This document shows positions 10,444 to 20,975 of a stretch of DNA of 64,000 bases, piece after piece. Source of the stretch: Notamacropus eugenii (taxonomy: Eukaryota; Chordata; Mammalia; Diprotodontia; Macropodidae). The stretch covers positions 349,889,390 to 349,953,389 of the forward strand of contig NC_092873.1 in assembly GCF_028372415.1 (NCBI RefSeq), given 5' to 3'. The translations under genes and the position numbers were made by a program. The notes under the pieces were generated by a model. That model made no database searches, was not told where the DNA came from, and saw only the letters and a program-made list of their open reading frames with translations. The number at the start of each line of letters is the position of its first letter. Within the stretch, counting starts at the first letter, position 1.

Positions 10444-11303
10444 CTAAAAGGAAAGACAGAGAATGCAGTTTGAATAATAAACTCAGCAGCTGTTATTTAC
10501 TAGAACAGCTTTGCGTCTGGGTTACATAATTTGTTCAGGAAAACTATAAGGGACAATTAACACATTAAATTTTTCTATGTCGCAGGAGCCTCACTAACAG
10601 GCTTAAAAAATATGCCACTGGGGATCTTTGGAGGAACATGAGGAAGTTGCAACTGGCCCATGGGGTTGAAGAGGCTACTTGTTAGGGCCAGCTAACCTAC
10701 ACATCCTCCCCCCAGAGCAAAACAGTGCTACTGCTTCCCATTCTTCAGGCTAGCCAGCTATTCTCAAGACTAAACATCTTCCCCTAGTGTGGTGCAGGAC
10801 AAAAGAAAAGTTCCTAGCTCTCAAGTAAAGATTTCAGTGGACTCTAGCCTTAAATTCCTTTTCGGAATACACTCCCATCCCCATCAGCAAGTTGAGACTA
10901 CTCAGACATTCCCCAAAATGCAAGGGAACTGAAAGAGTTGGTCAATGTTGTTTGGGAATCAAATTCTCCTAGCAGGGGTCTTTGTTGCCGCTAGACCAGC
11001 CCACAGCATCTCCACTGATCCAGGATCCTAAATATGGTGTGACTGTCAAGTCCTTATAGATACAACTCCCTTCTTCCTTACTGCTAACTTGCATCTCTTT
11101 TCTACCAGGAGAATCAAGAGAGGAGTGGTATCATTTTCCTACCTCCTTTAGCCCCTTTGCATTGGAAGGACCATTTTTGTCCCTTTCTTGTTCCTCACTG
11201 GTAGGGATGCTACTTCCTGATCAATCAGATCAAATGCTGCCAAGACATGTTGTTGCAGAAGCTCTCTATCCTCTCAAATTTCCTGAAAATTCCAGTCATT
11301 TAC
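10444..11303 (-). other. HROB intron 3
   Basis: About 0.86 kb, unique-looking; no repeat recognised. Confidence 0.85.
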
Positions 11304-12416
11304 CTGGTGAGGCAAGATGCCAGCTGGTCCAGGAAAGCGGCGGGTTTTAGCCCGAGTGGGCATATGGGCAGGCATCCCAGGTGTCCGACTGGTAGCAGTA
11401 ACCAGCTGTACAAGGTGGTTTGTGACTACAGGGGTTTGAAGAATCCCTGAGGCTGCCAGGGAAGAACAGGAAGTGGATGGGGTAAAGACAAGAGACTCAA
11501 CAGAAGAGACCAGAGCTCGGGACTCTAAGGGTCTCTGGCCAGATCTAGCCACTGGGAAAATGGAAGAGTTTAGACTGGGAATAGTTGGCCCCAGAACTCT
11601 AGGTTTTCCACTTTCCCAGGAATGTGGAGATTGGTATGGCTGAGGTATTAGGGAATTATTTTGAGAAACATTCTGAGGATAACACTTAGCAACTTGGAGA
11701 GGCTGAGGCACATGTAGATGACTGCCCCTAGGACCAGCTTGCCAGGAGGTGGACTGAGTGGGAGTTTGTAAGCCAGTCGGGAAAGTAAGGCTGCTGGAAG
11801 CACCAGGTCTCATAATGTGCTGTGGGGTCCCATGGTGGGTGATGGGAGCTGAGAGTAGGGGCTCAGCCAGTCTGGTGACTACTGACCCTTGACAACAAGA
11901 TTCTCCCAGTTCTGACACTCGGAGCCTTTTGACTTGCACATGGTCCTCCTTCTGCCTTGGAAACTCGTTTTTCACATCTGAATTCCCCTGCCTCAGTTCC
12001 ATGCATGATAGCATATTGAACTCATCCTGTTTATTTGTCACAGTGGTACCAGCCACTGGATATTTGTTCACAAGAGAAAAATGTGCATGAGGTTCTGTGG
12101 TTACTCCTTCTGGGATCACTCTGCCTAGATCTCTAGCTCCTCCAGCTAAGCTAGGAGAAGAGGACAGTCTTAGGAGTGTTGATTTCTTAGGAGAATGCCC
12201 TTCTGCCTTGGGCATACTAGGGGTAGGGAGTCTGAGACCCTGGGTTGACAGACTCGAAGTCCCTGAAGGAAGAGTGGAGCAGGAAATCAGTTGCCCAGAT
12301 GTCGATGCCTGCTTGGCAGCTTTGACCTCAGAACACATAGATTTCAGGCATCCTGGATTTACAGACAGCGAACTGGTGAACTTGTTCTCAGTGTCCACTA
12401 CAGCTGACAAGAAATC
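11304..12416 (-). CDS. HROB: HROB exon 3, large low-complexity central exon (371 codons)
   Basis: A single 1113-bp exon with no stop. It opens DFLSAVVDTENKF, matching the human start of this exon (DFLSAVEDAENRF), and ends RAKTRRFPGPAGILPHQ, the best-conserved block. The donor is GTAAAT. The middle is rich in Ser, Pro, Gln and Thr, looks disordered, and diverges strongly from eutherian HROB. A conserved TPxVTNHLVQLVTA block precedes the end. In the human protein the MCM8-MCM9 contacts are mapped to other conserved blocks, so this exon probably acts as a linker with short interaction motifs. Phase is 0 at both ends. Confidence 0.95.
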
Positions 12417-12739
12417 CTGCCAAAAGGACCAGAGGAATCAGGTGTTAACATCTAAGACAAATGAGAGAATCAAAAAGGTAAGTCTTCTTGCACACATTCT
12501 TCTAGATACATGTACTAATAGAGACAGAAAAGAAGGCAAGACAAACCAACAGTGTTGTCACCTCCTCTCACTTTGACCTTGAAGTCTAATCCCATAACAT
12601 CCTAGACTGAGTTTTATGCTCTTTTCAATGCATGATGTTACTACAAGAATAACAACCCATTTGGATGGAGATCTCAATCAATTTAGCAATCACTAAGATG
12701 AGTCAATGTAGCCTGAAACAAGGGGCCACCCAGTTTCAT

Positions 12740-12905
12740 AGCAAACTAGTCCTTATCCAAGAATTTCAAAGTACCTTAGAAATGTCACCTTATTATCCTT
12801 GTTGTTGGGAAGCAATTAGGGGACTGAAAGAACAAAGGACCAAAAGTGAACTGTCCAAAGTCACAGAGCATTTCCATTGACAGAACTGGGAATAGATTCC
12901 TAGTT
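12740..12905 (-). repeat. MIR-like fragment
   Basis: Diverged reverse MIR core near GTCACAGAGCATTT. Boundaries approximate. Confidence 0.45.
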
Positions 12906-13679
12906 CCTAGCTCCTACTGACAATGTGGACCTCACCAGCTCCACACAAGTACATATAGTTCCAGGCAACTTTGGAAAGATCCTACACCCACAAAATGTAG
13001 AGAAGTTAGCTACTTTTTCTAGCAGGTTAAATCAAGTGAAGCTCCTAGTTGGTAAACAAGGCAAAGTTGGCACTTTCAGGCTCAAAAGATCTGTTCCCTA
13101 GAATCAATCAGAACTGTTCACTTTAATCAACAGGAAGTTGGCTAGGAGGTCAGGAAGAGGATGGTCTTTTGCCTTGTCTATTATCACAACAGTAAACCCC
13201 AGAATGGATTAGGTTAGGGGTTAGAACTAATGATCATAAAAGAACAACTGTTATGATAAAGCCCAAATGATGCCTAATGTTTATGGATTCCCCTGCTTTC
13301 CTAAGTGAGCCTTCTTAGGCACAAGTCCATTCATGGTGGATGGGGGAAAGACTGTCTTCTCATTTTCATGGATGGAGAAATATGAATCCTCAAACATAGG
13401 CTCCACCTTCCCCCAATCCAACTCTGAGGCTCAGATCTGTCCCCAATTTGCAACTGGAAGGTTCTGCTGTCACCTGGCAAGACTAAAAAGGAGTTATTTC
13501 AACAGTCTTTTTTTTTTTAGCCTGTGATCACACCTCTCCAAAGCTGAGAGACAAGGCAAGAGCAAACCTTCTGTTCAAGAAAACCTGACAATTCTGAATT
13601 TCATAGCTGAGAAAATAAGAGACTTGGAGTTCCCATACCATGAAGCAACCCAAAGATACCAGTTTTGAAGGAGGTGACC

Positions 13680-13715
13680 TAAGTACTTAATAAATGCTTA
13701 CTGACTGACTGAAAT
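13680..13715 (+). repeat. L2 3' terminus fragment
   Basis: TAATAAATGCTTACTGACTG, the characteristic L2 end. Confidence 0.6.
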
Positions 13716-13974
13716 AAGCCCCTACCCTCTCAGTGACTCCATTTCCTCCTCCCTCAAGAGGAGAATCATGTAAACTCTTAGCCTAGTGAGTAAGGAGTGA
13801 TTTTACATAGCTTTCCTCATACAAAGTCTATGACAGTGCCATGTGAAACTATGCACAAAAGCATTTTGATGATGATGAAAGGGGGGAAAAGCATATATTA
13901 CATTAAGTGCCATGGGTACAACAGCTGATGCATGAGACCCCTGTATAGTTTGACACATACCCTGGCTGTATATA

Positions 13975-14170
13975 CATATACTAGCACAGTGCCTGGCATC
14001 TAGTAAATACTCAGAAAATGTCTGTTATTCTGCTTGTATGACCTTGGACAAGTCACTTACCCTCTGAATGCCTCAAAAAGCTCTAAGACTATAAGTTACA
14101 GCTGACTTGTTGGCCTAGACTGGATACAAGTTTCTACACAAGTTCTCTAGAGAGATGAGTTCACAGTCCA
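13975..14170 (+). repeat. L2 end fragment followed by SINE 3' part
   Basis: CAGTGCCTGGCATCTAGTAA (L2), then a SINE core (GACCTTGGACAAGTCACTTA) and a tail like the SINEs at 24930 and 33810. Confidence 0.55.
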
Positions 14171-14189
14171 GTAATGAGTAAACAAAGAT

Positions 14190-14290
14190 GAAAAAGGTTC
14201 AATGTCTTGGCCTCAGAATCAAAAGATTTGGGTCCCAGTCCTGGGTTCTACCTGAATTACATGACCTTGAAGAAGTAAGTTAAGTTCTCA
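14190..14290 (+). repeat. MIR fragment
   Basis: Forward MIR features: CTCAGAATCAAAAGATTTGG, then CATGACCTTGAAGAAGTAAG. Confidence 0.5.
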
Positions 14291-14309
14291 GGGTTTCACA
14301 AGCTAATAA

Positions 14310-14480
14310 CAACCTACACTCTTAGAATCTGAAAGTTGGAAGAGTTAGAAATCATATAGTACATTTACAGACAAAAATCCTAAGGTCCAGAGAGGTATAA
14401 GTAGTTTGCCCATGATAAGGCAGTTATTTAATAGCAAAGCCAGGAGCAGAAACCAGGTCTTGATTTTTTTCTAATGTACT
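14310..14480 (-). repeat. MIR fragment
   Basis: Reverse MIR core (GGTCCAGAGAGGTATAAGTA, CCCATGATAAGGCAGTTA). Confidence 0.6.
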
Positions 14481-14485
14481 CCCTT

Positions 14486-14575
14486 TCCATCCTTTTCTCT
14501 CTCTCCCCCTTTCCTTTTCCTCTCTATTTCCTCCTCCTTCCCTCCCCCACCCCTTCCTTCCTTCCTTCTTCTACC
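14486..14575 (+). repeat. Polypyrimidine (CT/CTTC) tract
   Basis: About 90 bases nearly free of purines, in HROB intron 2; low-complexity. Confidence 0.8.
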
Positions 14576-15146
14576 TCTCAAAAAAGACTCCTCATCTTAC
14601 CCAGAGTGGAAGTACAAAGGCTAGTCATAGGCCAGATTCCACTACGGATCAATAAAGGAGCTTTGATCTAGTCTGTTTCAAACCTGAACCAGTCTGCTTC
14701 TTCATTGGCAGCCTGATGCCCTCTAACCCCACCCCAATCCCTCCTGGGGTGTTCCTAATATATACTGAACGTGGTACAGACATTGGCTTGGCCCACTGTA
14801 CTTTGTAACTCCTGAGCTCATGAGATCTGTGGTAGAAATCACACCATGCTATCTCTCAAAATGCTTATAAAATGCTCCTTCCCTATCTTAAATATGTCAT
14901 AAACATATACTTCAACAGAATGTCATTCTGAGATTTAAAGTAATAAACCACCTTTTGATGGGCTTTTTTTCAAGACACATGACTAGGCTTTTAGCTTTTT
15001 CTCCATTTTCCAGTCTCTCAAAGACTGAGAAAATCCACTATGAAAGTCAACCGAAGGAACTGGAGTCAGGTGGATATGTTCTAGGCCAAGATGTTTACAA
15101 CCCAAGTGAGAATATCTCTCATCTCAGATCACAAAGGCTTCCTCAC

Positions 15147-15197
15147 CTCATCTTCAAATTCATCTTCCACAGCAAATAGGTTCTGCAAACTACAAGC
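15147..15197 (-). CDS. HROB: HROB exon 2 (residues 2-18)
   Basis: A 51-bp phase 0-0 exon encodes ACSLQNLFAVEDEFEDE, almost the same as the human HROB N-terminus. The acceptor is TTTCCTTTCAG at the high-coordinate side and the donor is GTGAGG at the low side. The acidic run at the end continues into exon 3 (DFLSAV). The exon is too short to appear as an ORF of its own and was found by its splice sites and by joining it to exon 3. Confidence 0.93.
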
Positions 15198-16037
15198 CTG
15201 AAAGGAAAATAAATGGGAAGGAGGGAAGAGGGAGAAACATGTGAGTGAGAAAGTTACTATTTACAAGTACATTCTGTCCTCACCATTTCTCTTGCCAGTT
15301 CTAATGGCCTAACAAACTGTCAGGACTATGATGTGTTTTGGTTTTTTGCTGAAACTTGAGGAGGATGGGCAACATCGGAGAAGGGCAGGGGCAGGATTTT
15401 TTTTCCAATACTCAGAAGCCTTCCTCCCCATAATATAGCTTATCCTGAATCACTCTGCCAGAGGTTGCAAAGGGGAGGTTACTGAATCGCGCTCGGGTCA
15501 CCCCAAAGTCAAAGCTGGGAACAAGGGACCTCTTATGAGCAGTACTCCTCAGGCCAGGCCTTAAAGTCGCAAACAAAGGGGGCTGGGGGAACTTGTCTCA
15601 GCCTTGGGATTCTGGAAATACCCTTTCAAAGGCTCGAAAAATCAGACCCCTCGCTCTGGGTCAGGGGAGATGAAATGCAAAGCTCCCCCGGCCCTTTAAT
15701 TAATGCCTGTCGGATGGGGCTGAAACTGATGCAGACAATCCGGGGTCCGGCAGACAGGGCAGGCAAGGTCACAGAGAAGGGGACTGAGCTGAACTGAGGG
15801 GTGCCCGTAGGAAACATCAAAGGGCAGGGCTCAGCGGGGCTCGTGGGGAGGGAGCGAGAAGGCTCCCCCACCCCCCTCCCCGCTGCCCCAGCTCCTCTGG
15901 GCAGGGCCAAGATCGGGGGGAAAGCGCCTCGAACGCGCCGGGAGGGCGGGGGAGGGGCGGGACGGGCGCGCTAGTTAATTTACCACGTGGGGGGGGGGGA
16001 AGGAAAGAGGAAAAAGCCCGAGGCCATTAGAGATTAC
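15198..16037 (-). other. HROB intron 1
   Basis: About 0.84 kb, mostly inside the CpG island. GTAATC donor directly after the ATG, TTTCAG acceptor before exon 2. Confidence 0.85.
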
Positions 16038-16330
16038 CATGACGATAGCGGGGGGGCTCCCTTTCATCCTCCGCCATGGACTCGAGCTCGGGCCTAGGCC
16101 CGGGCTCGTCGCGGCGGGTGACAGGAACAAGTAGGCCCAGGCTCCGGCAACACAGTCTGGCTAAGGCCGGAGCTCCTGCAGCTGGAGTGAAGGGCTCCCG
16201 AATCGGGAGCTGGAGAAGCACAATTCCTGAGGCCTGGATTCGAAACGGCCGCCGCTCGCCTACGTCACCGACGTCTTAAAGGAGAGGCCGGCAAGGGGAG
16301 GGAGGCGGAGAGGGGTTCGGGGAGGGTCTG
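15620..16330 (-). promoter_or_regulatory. HROB CpG-island promoter
   Basis: A GC- and CpG-rich block surrounds HROB exon 1, in contrast to AT-rich flanks. Visible sites include a CACGTG E-box at 15984-15989 and CRE-like TACGTCA and GACGTC motifs at about 16261-16275. There is no clear TATA box, as expected for a dispersed housekeeping promoter. Whether it also fires on the plus strand cannot be told; a plus-strand ORF at 16076-16279 has no recognisable homology. Confidence 0.75.
16038..16230 (-). CDS. HROB: HROB exon 1: 5' UTR plus initiator ATG
   Basis: The start codon is complement 16040-16038 and is immediately followed by the donor GTAATC (16037-16032), so only the methionine is encoded here. 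This start was chosen because exon 2 opens in phase 0 with A-C-S-L-Q, and the human protein begins MACSLQ. Context is good: G at -3 and, after splicing, G at +4. An upstream ATG at 16077 opens a 15-codon frame that crosses the true start in another frame and stops in exon 2. The 5' boundary is uncertain; exon 1 lies in a CpG island. Confidence 0.85.
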
Positions 16331-16429
16331 ATTTCTTCCGGAGGACGCAAACTCCTCCTCTTCCTTCTCTAACTTAAAGGCAAAGTCGAGAGCTCTCTGC
16401 TGCCCCCCAGCGACGTCTTCTGGAGAGAC

Positions 16430-16600
16430 TGCGTGCCCCTGGGTCCTAAGTTTACGGGGGAAGGGAATTTAGAGATGAGCAAGTCGTGCTCCCATTTTAC
16501 AGAGGAAGAAATTGAGGTCCAGAGAGGGGGAAGAACTTGTTCAAGGTCGCTTAAAGAATAAGTTAGCAAAGTCGGGTTCCGAGGCACTAGAGAGGTGCTA
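16430..16600 (-). repeat. MIR SINE
   Basis: Reverse MIR: CCATTTTACAGAGGAAGAAA and GAACTTGTTCAAGGTCGC, at the edge of the HROB CpG island. Confidence 0.65.
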
Positions 16601-17034
16601 CCCCAATCCCAGCCCCCTCTTTGCCTCTTATTCTGTGTCTGGATCTTTGTTCTGCACGTGGGCGCTCCTTAGGTCCTCTTAGGCTTTGCCGGTGCTCCTG
16701 AAGCGCTTCGGAGTCCAGGCTGGCCCGGTGGGTGGCTGAAGAGCCTGAGCGTCCTATCAGGACCCAGACCCACAAAATGGCACTGGAGGGCGACCCTAAC
16801 CCAGCCCAGGAGAGAGAGCAGGTCAATAGAAAAAGATGTCCCCCCTATCTGCAGGAGTCCCCTCATCAAAAGCCCAGTGCAGAATTCAGGTCCAAAGCCT
16901 CCATAGCTTCACAAACGGCAACAAGCGAATGGAAAATTTCTACTTTCACCCTCCCTTTCCTACTTCATTTTATCATTAGAGACCAAGCAGAGAAGCAGCA
17001 AAATTACATACCTTGAAGGTTCTTTGGTTAAAAT

Positions 17035-17062
17035 ATGTGTATATATATATATATATATATAC
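17035..17062 (+). repeat. (TA)n microsatellite
   Basis: About 12 TA units. Confidence 0.9.
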
Positions 17063-17261
17063 ATAGCTTAAGATTGCTTAGAGATCTATGCTGTACTTCT
17101 GTATTTCATAATGGGGCTGTCCAGCACCCATAACCCAAGAAGCCTGTAGGTTAGAGTAGGACCATCTCTGTGGACCTTCCCAGCAAGTTCTGATCCTTCC
17201 TGACACAGGACTATTTTCTCCTTATCAATCCAGGTGGAATAATAATGATAACATTTATATA

Positions 17262-17475
17262 ATGCTGTTTGTGATTCAGTTCTGGCCCATTCTTGGTGAC
17301 CCCATTTGGAGTTTTCTTGGCAAAGACATTGAAATGGTTTGCCCTTTCCTTCTCTAGCTCCTTTTACAGATGAGGAAACTGAGGCACATAGAGTGAAGTG
17401 ATTTGCCCAGGGTCACACAGCTAGTTAGCGTTTGAATTTGAACTCATGAGTCTTCCTGATTCCAAGCCTAGTGCC
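17262..17475 (-). repeat. RTE-tailed tRNA-derived SINE
   Basis: Reverse strand: the RTE/BovB-like tail (GGTGACCCCATTTGGAGTTT) comes first, then the CORE-SINE body and tRNA-like head. Same family as 19199-19456. Confidence 0.8.
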
Positions 17476-17479
17476 CATG

Positions 17480-17705
17480 TAGTGTTGTAAGACTTGTCAT
17501 GTGCTTTACAAAAATTATCTTATTTGGTCCTTACAACAACCCTGGAAGGTAAGTACTGTTATTATTCCCATTTTGCAGATGAGGAAACTGAGGCAAACTG
17601 AGGTGAAATAACTTGTCCAGGGTCACGTAACTAGAAGGTGTCTGATGCTGTACTGGAACTCAGACTTTGCTGACTCCAGGTGTAGTAATCCACCCACTGA
17701 GTGGA
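17480..17705 (-). repeat. MIR SINE
   Basis: Reverse MIR with CATTTTGCAGATGAGGAAAC and GTCCAGGGTCACGTAACTAG. It abuts the previous SINE. Confidence 0.8.
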
Positions 17706-18221
17706 AGCAAAATTTAGTGGGGAAGGAATTCCTAGAAAGGTACTGGGAACAGAATTCAGTAATCCTGTCACTCTTTGCCCTGCCCCTCCCTCTTTAGTAA
17801 CTCTAATAGGAATGACTAGATGAAAATCAATTATTAAGTGTTTACTAAGTGCTAATGACTAAGCTAAGAGCTCATTTCCCAACCTAGGGGGATAAAAACA
17901 TTTCTGGGTTTTAGTTCCCTTCTCTCCTCTGGATTTGACATGGCACTGCAACCTAGAACTGACCTAGCCACAGAGAGACCAAATTGCCCTGAATGTCCTC
18001 CCCAGTTGTATTTAGTCAAAGCACCAAAGCACCTGGTGGTCAAAGGAGGGCTTACCATATAGCAGCCTGACCAGGATTCCTTCCAAGCTGCAATTTATAC
18101 CTCTAGCAATAACACCTCTCCAATCCTTCTCCCTTCCCTCCGTTCACATGGCCACTACCAGAGTCAAAACCAAGGCAGAGTGACCAGGACTTTGACCAGG
18201 GTGCTCCCATTTCAATTCAGG

Positions 18222-18815
18222 TCAACACACATTTATTAAGCACTGACTATATGCCAGCCATTGTGTTTAGGTGCTAGGGAAATAGAAAAAAACAAATAAT
18301 TTTTACTCAAGGAGCTTATATTTTACATGGAAAAATATGTCCATAGAAATTAAATATATATACAAAGTAACTTTTTAGGAGTCAGGGTACTGGCAACTGG
18401 GGAGTGGGGATGAGAATAGGGAGGTTTCCCATAGGAGATAGCAACTGAAATAAATTTTTGAGGAAACTAAGGATTTTAAGGGGGGGAGGTGAAAACAGTG
18501 GATTCTGGGAATATTCAAAGACACGATGGAAGATAGAACATAGGTATAGGAAACAACATGGCAGCAAGGACATCTTAGATGGAATGTACAATTCATAAAG
18601 GAGAGTAATATATAATAAGCCTGGAAGGTGCCAGATTGATAAGAGCTTTAAAAGTCAAACAGAAGAGTGTATTTTATCCTATGGAAAGAAAGAGCCGCTG
18701 GAGTTTCTTGATCAGGGGAGACATGGCCAGACCTATGTGCTTTGGGAATAATAGCCTGGCAGTCTCACAGAGAATATGCTGTGGAGGGGAGAGACAAAAT
18801 GATCAATTAGGTTAT
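18222..18815 (+). repeat. Unnamed long dispersed repeat, copy 1
   Basis: Begins ACATTTATTAAGCACTGACT, continues with CAAGGAGCTTATATTTTACA and later AGCTTTAAAAGTCAAACAGA and TCAGGGGAGACATGGCCAGA. The same blocks in the same order recur at 19960-21270, and 5' pieces at 22725, 24185, 28185, 46419, 49165 and 60640. I recognise this as a common marsupial family but cannot give its database name. Confidence 0.7.
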
Positions 18816-19094
18816 TGCAGCCCCCTCAGCAACATCCTGCCTGCCAAATACAGTACCAGAGACCATGACCTGGAGGAACTTCTGCTCTGTCTCCCTCTCC
18901 CCCAGCTTGGTGGAGCCCTCTTGCTTTCTACCCTCTGTAGTTTTGGAATGATGAACCGTGATCAAATAAACTCTGCCATTTTTTCTGGTTAGGGTATGTC
19001 AACCTACTCACAGCATGGGGTGTGTAAATCTACTCCCTTGTGGCCGTACTAACCATCTCAGTAACTTTCAGACAAGTAGACCAGTGTGTCTCCC

Positions 19095-19590
19095 CCTGGC
19101 TATTGTTCTCCTATCCTCCTCCCATTAGAGTATAATTTCTTTGAGGGCAGGGACTATATTTGCTTTTTTTTCTCTTTTTGTTATTTGTATCCTCAGTGAT
19201 TAGGGGCCGCTAGATGCCACAGTAGATAGAGTACCGGACATGGAGTTAAGAAGACTCATCTTCATGAGTTCAAATCTGTCTCAGACACTAGCTGTGTGAC
19301 CCTGGGCAAGTCTCTAAATCCTATTTGCCTCAGTTTTCTCATCTGTAAAATGATCTGTTGAAGGAAATGGCAAACCACTCCAGTATCTTTGCCAAGAAAA
19401 CCCCAAATGGGGTCATGAGGAGTCAGACACAGCTGAAATAACTGAACAAGGACAACATCCTCAGTGTCTGGCAGCTAGAAGTGCTTTGTCGTTGTTCTTG
19501 CTCCTGCTGAGTCATTTCCGTCGTGTCTGACTGTGACCCCATTTTGGTAGGTTCTTAACAAAATGTTTGCTGAATGACTGATTGATGGGC
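19095..19590 (+). repeat. L2 3' end interrupted by SINE insertions
   Basis: L2 pieces (TTTGAGGGCAGGGACTATAT; then the terminal AACAAAATGTTTGCTGAATG) are separated by a SINE at 19199-19456 and a reverse RTE-like tail near 19487-19545. Confidence 0.7.
19199..19456 (+). mobile_element. RTE-tailed SINE with target-site duplication
   Basis: tRNA-like head, CORE body (TGTGTGACCCTGGGCAAGTC) and RTE/BovB-like tail (GGTCATGAGGAGTCAGACAC). Flanked by a perfect 10-bp duplication ATCCTCAGTG at 19189-19198 and 19457-19466. Confidence 0.85.
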
Positions 19591-19684
19591 CTCCAGGAAA
19601 TCAGGTAAGGTCATTGGTTTGGATTGAGATATCTTGAAAATTGGTCTGAAACACAAATAGTGGTAGAGCTGTGAATAGATCCAA

Positions 19685-19925
19685 ACATGCAGGAAAATAA
19701 TTTAGAATTATACTAAAAATGCCCCTAATACCCTTTGACCTAGAAATGGTAAAGCACCAATTGAGGTCCAAGTTAGAAGAAAAGTTCCCATGTACACAAA
19801 AATATTTGTAGCAGTACTTTTTGTGGTAGCAAAGAACAAACTTGGGAGGAAAATGTATTTCCATCAGTTGGGGGAATGCCTAAACAAATTGTAGTGTAAT
19901 AATGTAGCAGAAGAGTATGGAGAAA
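19685..19925 (+). mobile_element. L1 3' end fragment
   Basis: Matches the ORF2 C-terminal region of the other copies (CCCTTTGACCTAGAAATGG, ACAAAAATATTTGTAGCAGT, then CAGTTGGGGGAATGCC). Heavily mutated; no frame survives. Confidence 0.75.
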
Positions 19926-19994
19926 GTTCAGGCTCCCATCATCACTTGACTGGACTATGAATTAATGAATGAAAAAGCACTTACTAAAGTGCTT

Positions 19995-20235
19995 CTGGGG
20001 CAGCTAGGGGGCGCCATAGTGCACAGAATGCCAGACCTAGTGTCAGAAAGGCTCATTTTCATGAGTTCAAATCCAGTCACTTACTAGCCAGCTTTGTAAC
20101 ACTGGACAAGTCACTTAACCCTGTTTACCTCAGCTTTCTCATCTATAAAATGAGCTGGAGAAGGAAATGGTAAATCACTCTAGTATCTTTGCCAAGGAAA
20201 CTCCAAATAGGGCCACAACTGAACAAGAATAAGTT
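19995..20235 (+). mobile_element. RTE-tailed SINE
   Basis: Head GGGGCAGCTAGGGGGCGCCA, core CTGGACAAGTCACTTAACCC, tail GTATCTTTGCCAAGGAAACT. Same family as 19199-19456. Confidence 0.8.
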
Positions 20236-20539
20236 AAATACAGTATAGGTTAGTGAGGAAAGGCTTTAGTAGTTGGGGGAATCAGCAAAAACTTCACTTA
20301 GAAAGTGCTCCATGAGCACTTTTGGAAGAAAGATTCTAAGATGCAGAGCTGAGGAAGGAGTGCATTCCAGGCATGCTGGACAACCAGTACAAATGGAGAT
20401 GTGAGACAGAGTGCTTTGTATAAGAGGAACTGGGGTGTATAGAATGTTCTCGGAGGATTAGAAGCTTTGGTGTGAGGGCTGGCCAAGCAAGTCCTTTTCA
20501 GGACTGCTCATCCACCTTTGGTGTCCACCTGGCACTCTA

Positions 20540-20975
20540 TTCTCACCTGTGGCTCCAAGAAGTTGCACAAGAAGTGGCTACACCCTGGTAAAACTGTCTC
20601 AGCAGACGAGCTAAACCAGGTTGACGATAACTGACTGGCCTCAAATCCATAGATGAATTAGGAGATTGTCTATCCCAAGCATGTGAAGATTTCCCCTGGT
20701 GGAATGGATGGATGAGAACAATTTGTTCCAACAGCCATGAAGGCCTCTGAAACAGGCACTGTGGAGTACTTAGAGCTTGGTTCTGCATCAAAGACCACAA
20801 GGTCATCCACTGCAGCCCAGGCCATCTCAGTTGTCTGGATTTTTGTTTTGCCACTGGACTTCAATGACTCAGGAAGATAGAGTGAGGTGCCAACTTTGTG
20901 CAACTCTGTCTCATGTAAATCCCTTGCTGTGATGTCATCGGTCCTCTTCAAAAAGGAAGGACAAACAACAATATT
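20540..20975 (-). repeat. Marsupial SINE-like repeat on the minus strand
   Basis: The minus-strand start TTTGTCCTTCCTTTTTGAAG followed by AGGACCGATGACATCA is typical of a dispersed marsupial family. A 93-codon open frame at 20670-20951 falls wholly inside it and has no gene character. It interrupts the longer repeat around it. Confidence 0.6.

Larger units (their letters stand above)
12417..15146 (-). other. HROB intron 2
   Basis: About 2.7 kb between exons 3 and 2. Contains several MIR/SINE pieces listed separately, a CT-rich tract (about 14490-14575) and otherwise unassigned sequence. Confidence 0.85.
1..16230 (-). other. HROB: HROB gene, 5' part (exons 1-6), continues off the left edge
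   Basis: HROB (C17orf53, MCM8IP) is a nuclear OB-fold protein that recruits and stimulates the MCM8-MCM9 helicase during homologous recombination and interstrand crosslink repair. Six exons on the minus strand splice in one frame: 16040-16038 (ATG only), 15197-15147, 12416-11304, 10443-10360, 9195-9058 and 8555-8447. They give about 499 of roughly 650 residues in the human protein. Exon lengths and protein matches, such as RFPGPAGILPHQ and VMVLRK, agree with human HROB as I remember it. No candidate for exon 7 was found between 1 and 8446, so the rest of the OB-fold domain and the C-terminus lie beyond the window. The neighbour on the other side is HDAC5 in divergent orientation, as in human. 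The 16230 end is an estimate because the transcription start is not visible. Confidence 0.95.

Noticed and set aside
11162..12576. Plus-strand open frames over HROB exon 3 (for example 12097-12576)
   Set aside because: They are antisense shadows of the real minus-strand exon, with no independent homology.
16076..16279. Plus-strand 67-codon frame opposite HROB exon 1, possible bidirectional gene
   Set aside because: No homology, GC-rich DNA, no splice or polyadenylation support.
20543..20951. 93- and 103-codon minus-strand frames resembling a small protein
   Set aside because: They lie wholly in a dispersed SINE-like repeat, overlap each other in different frames and lack gene structure.
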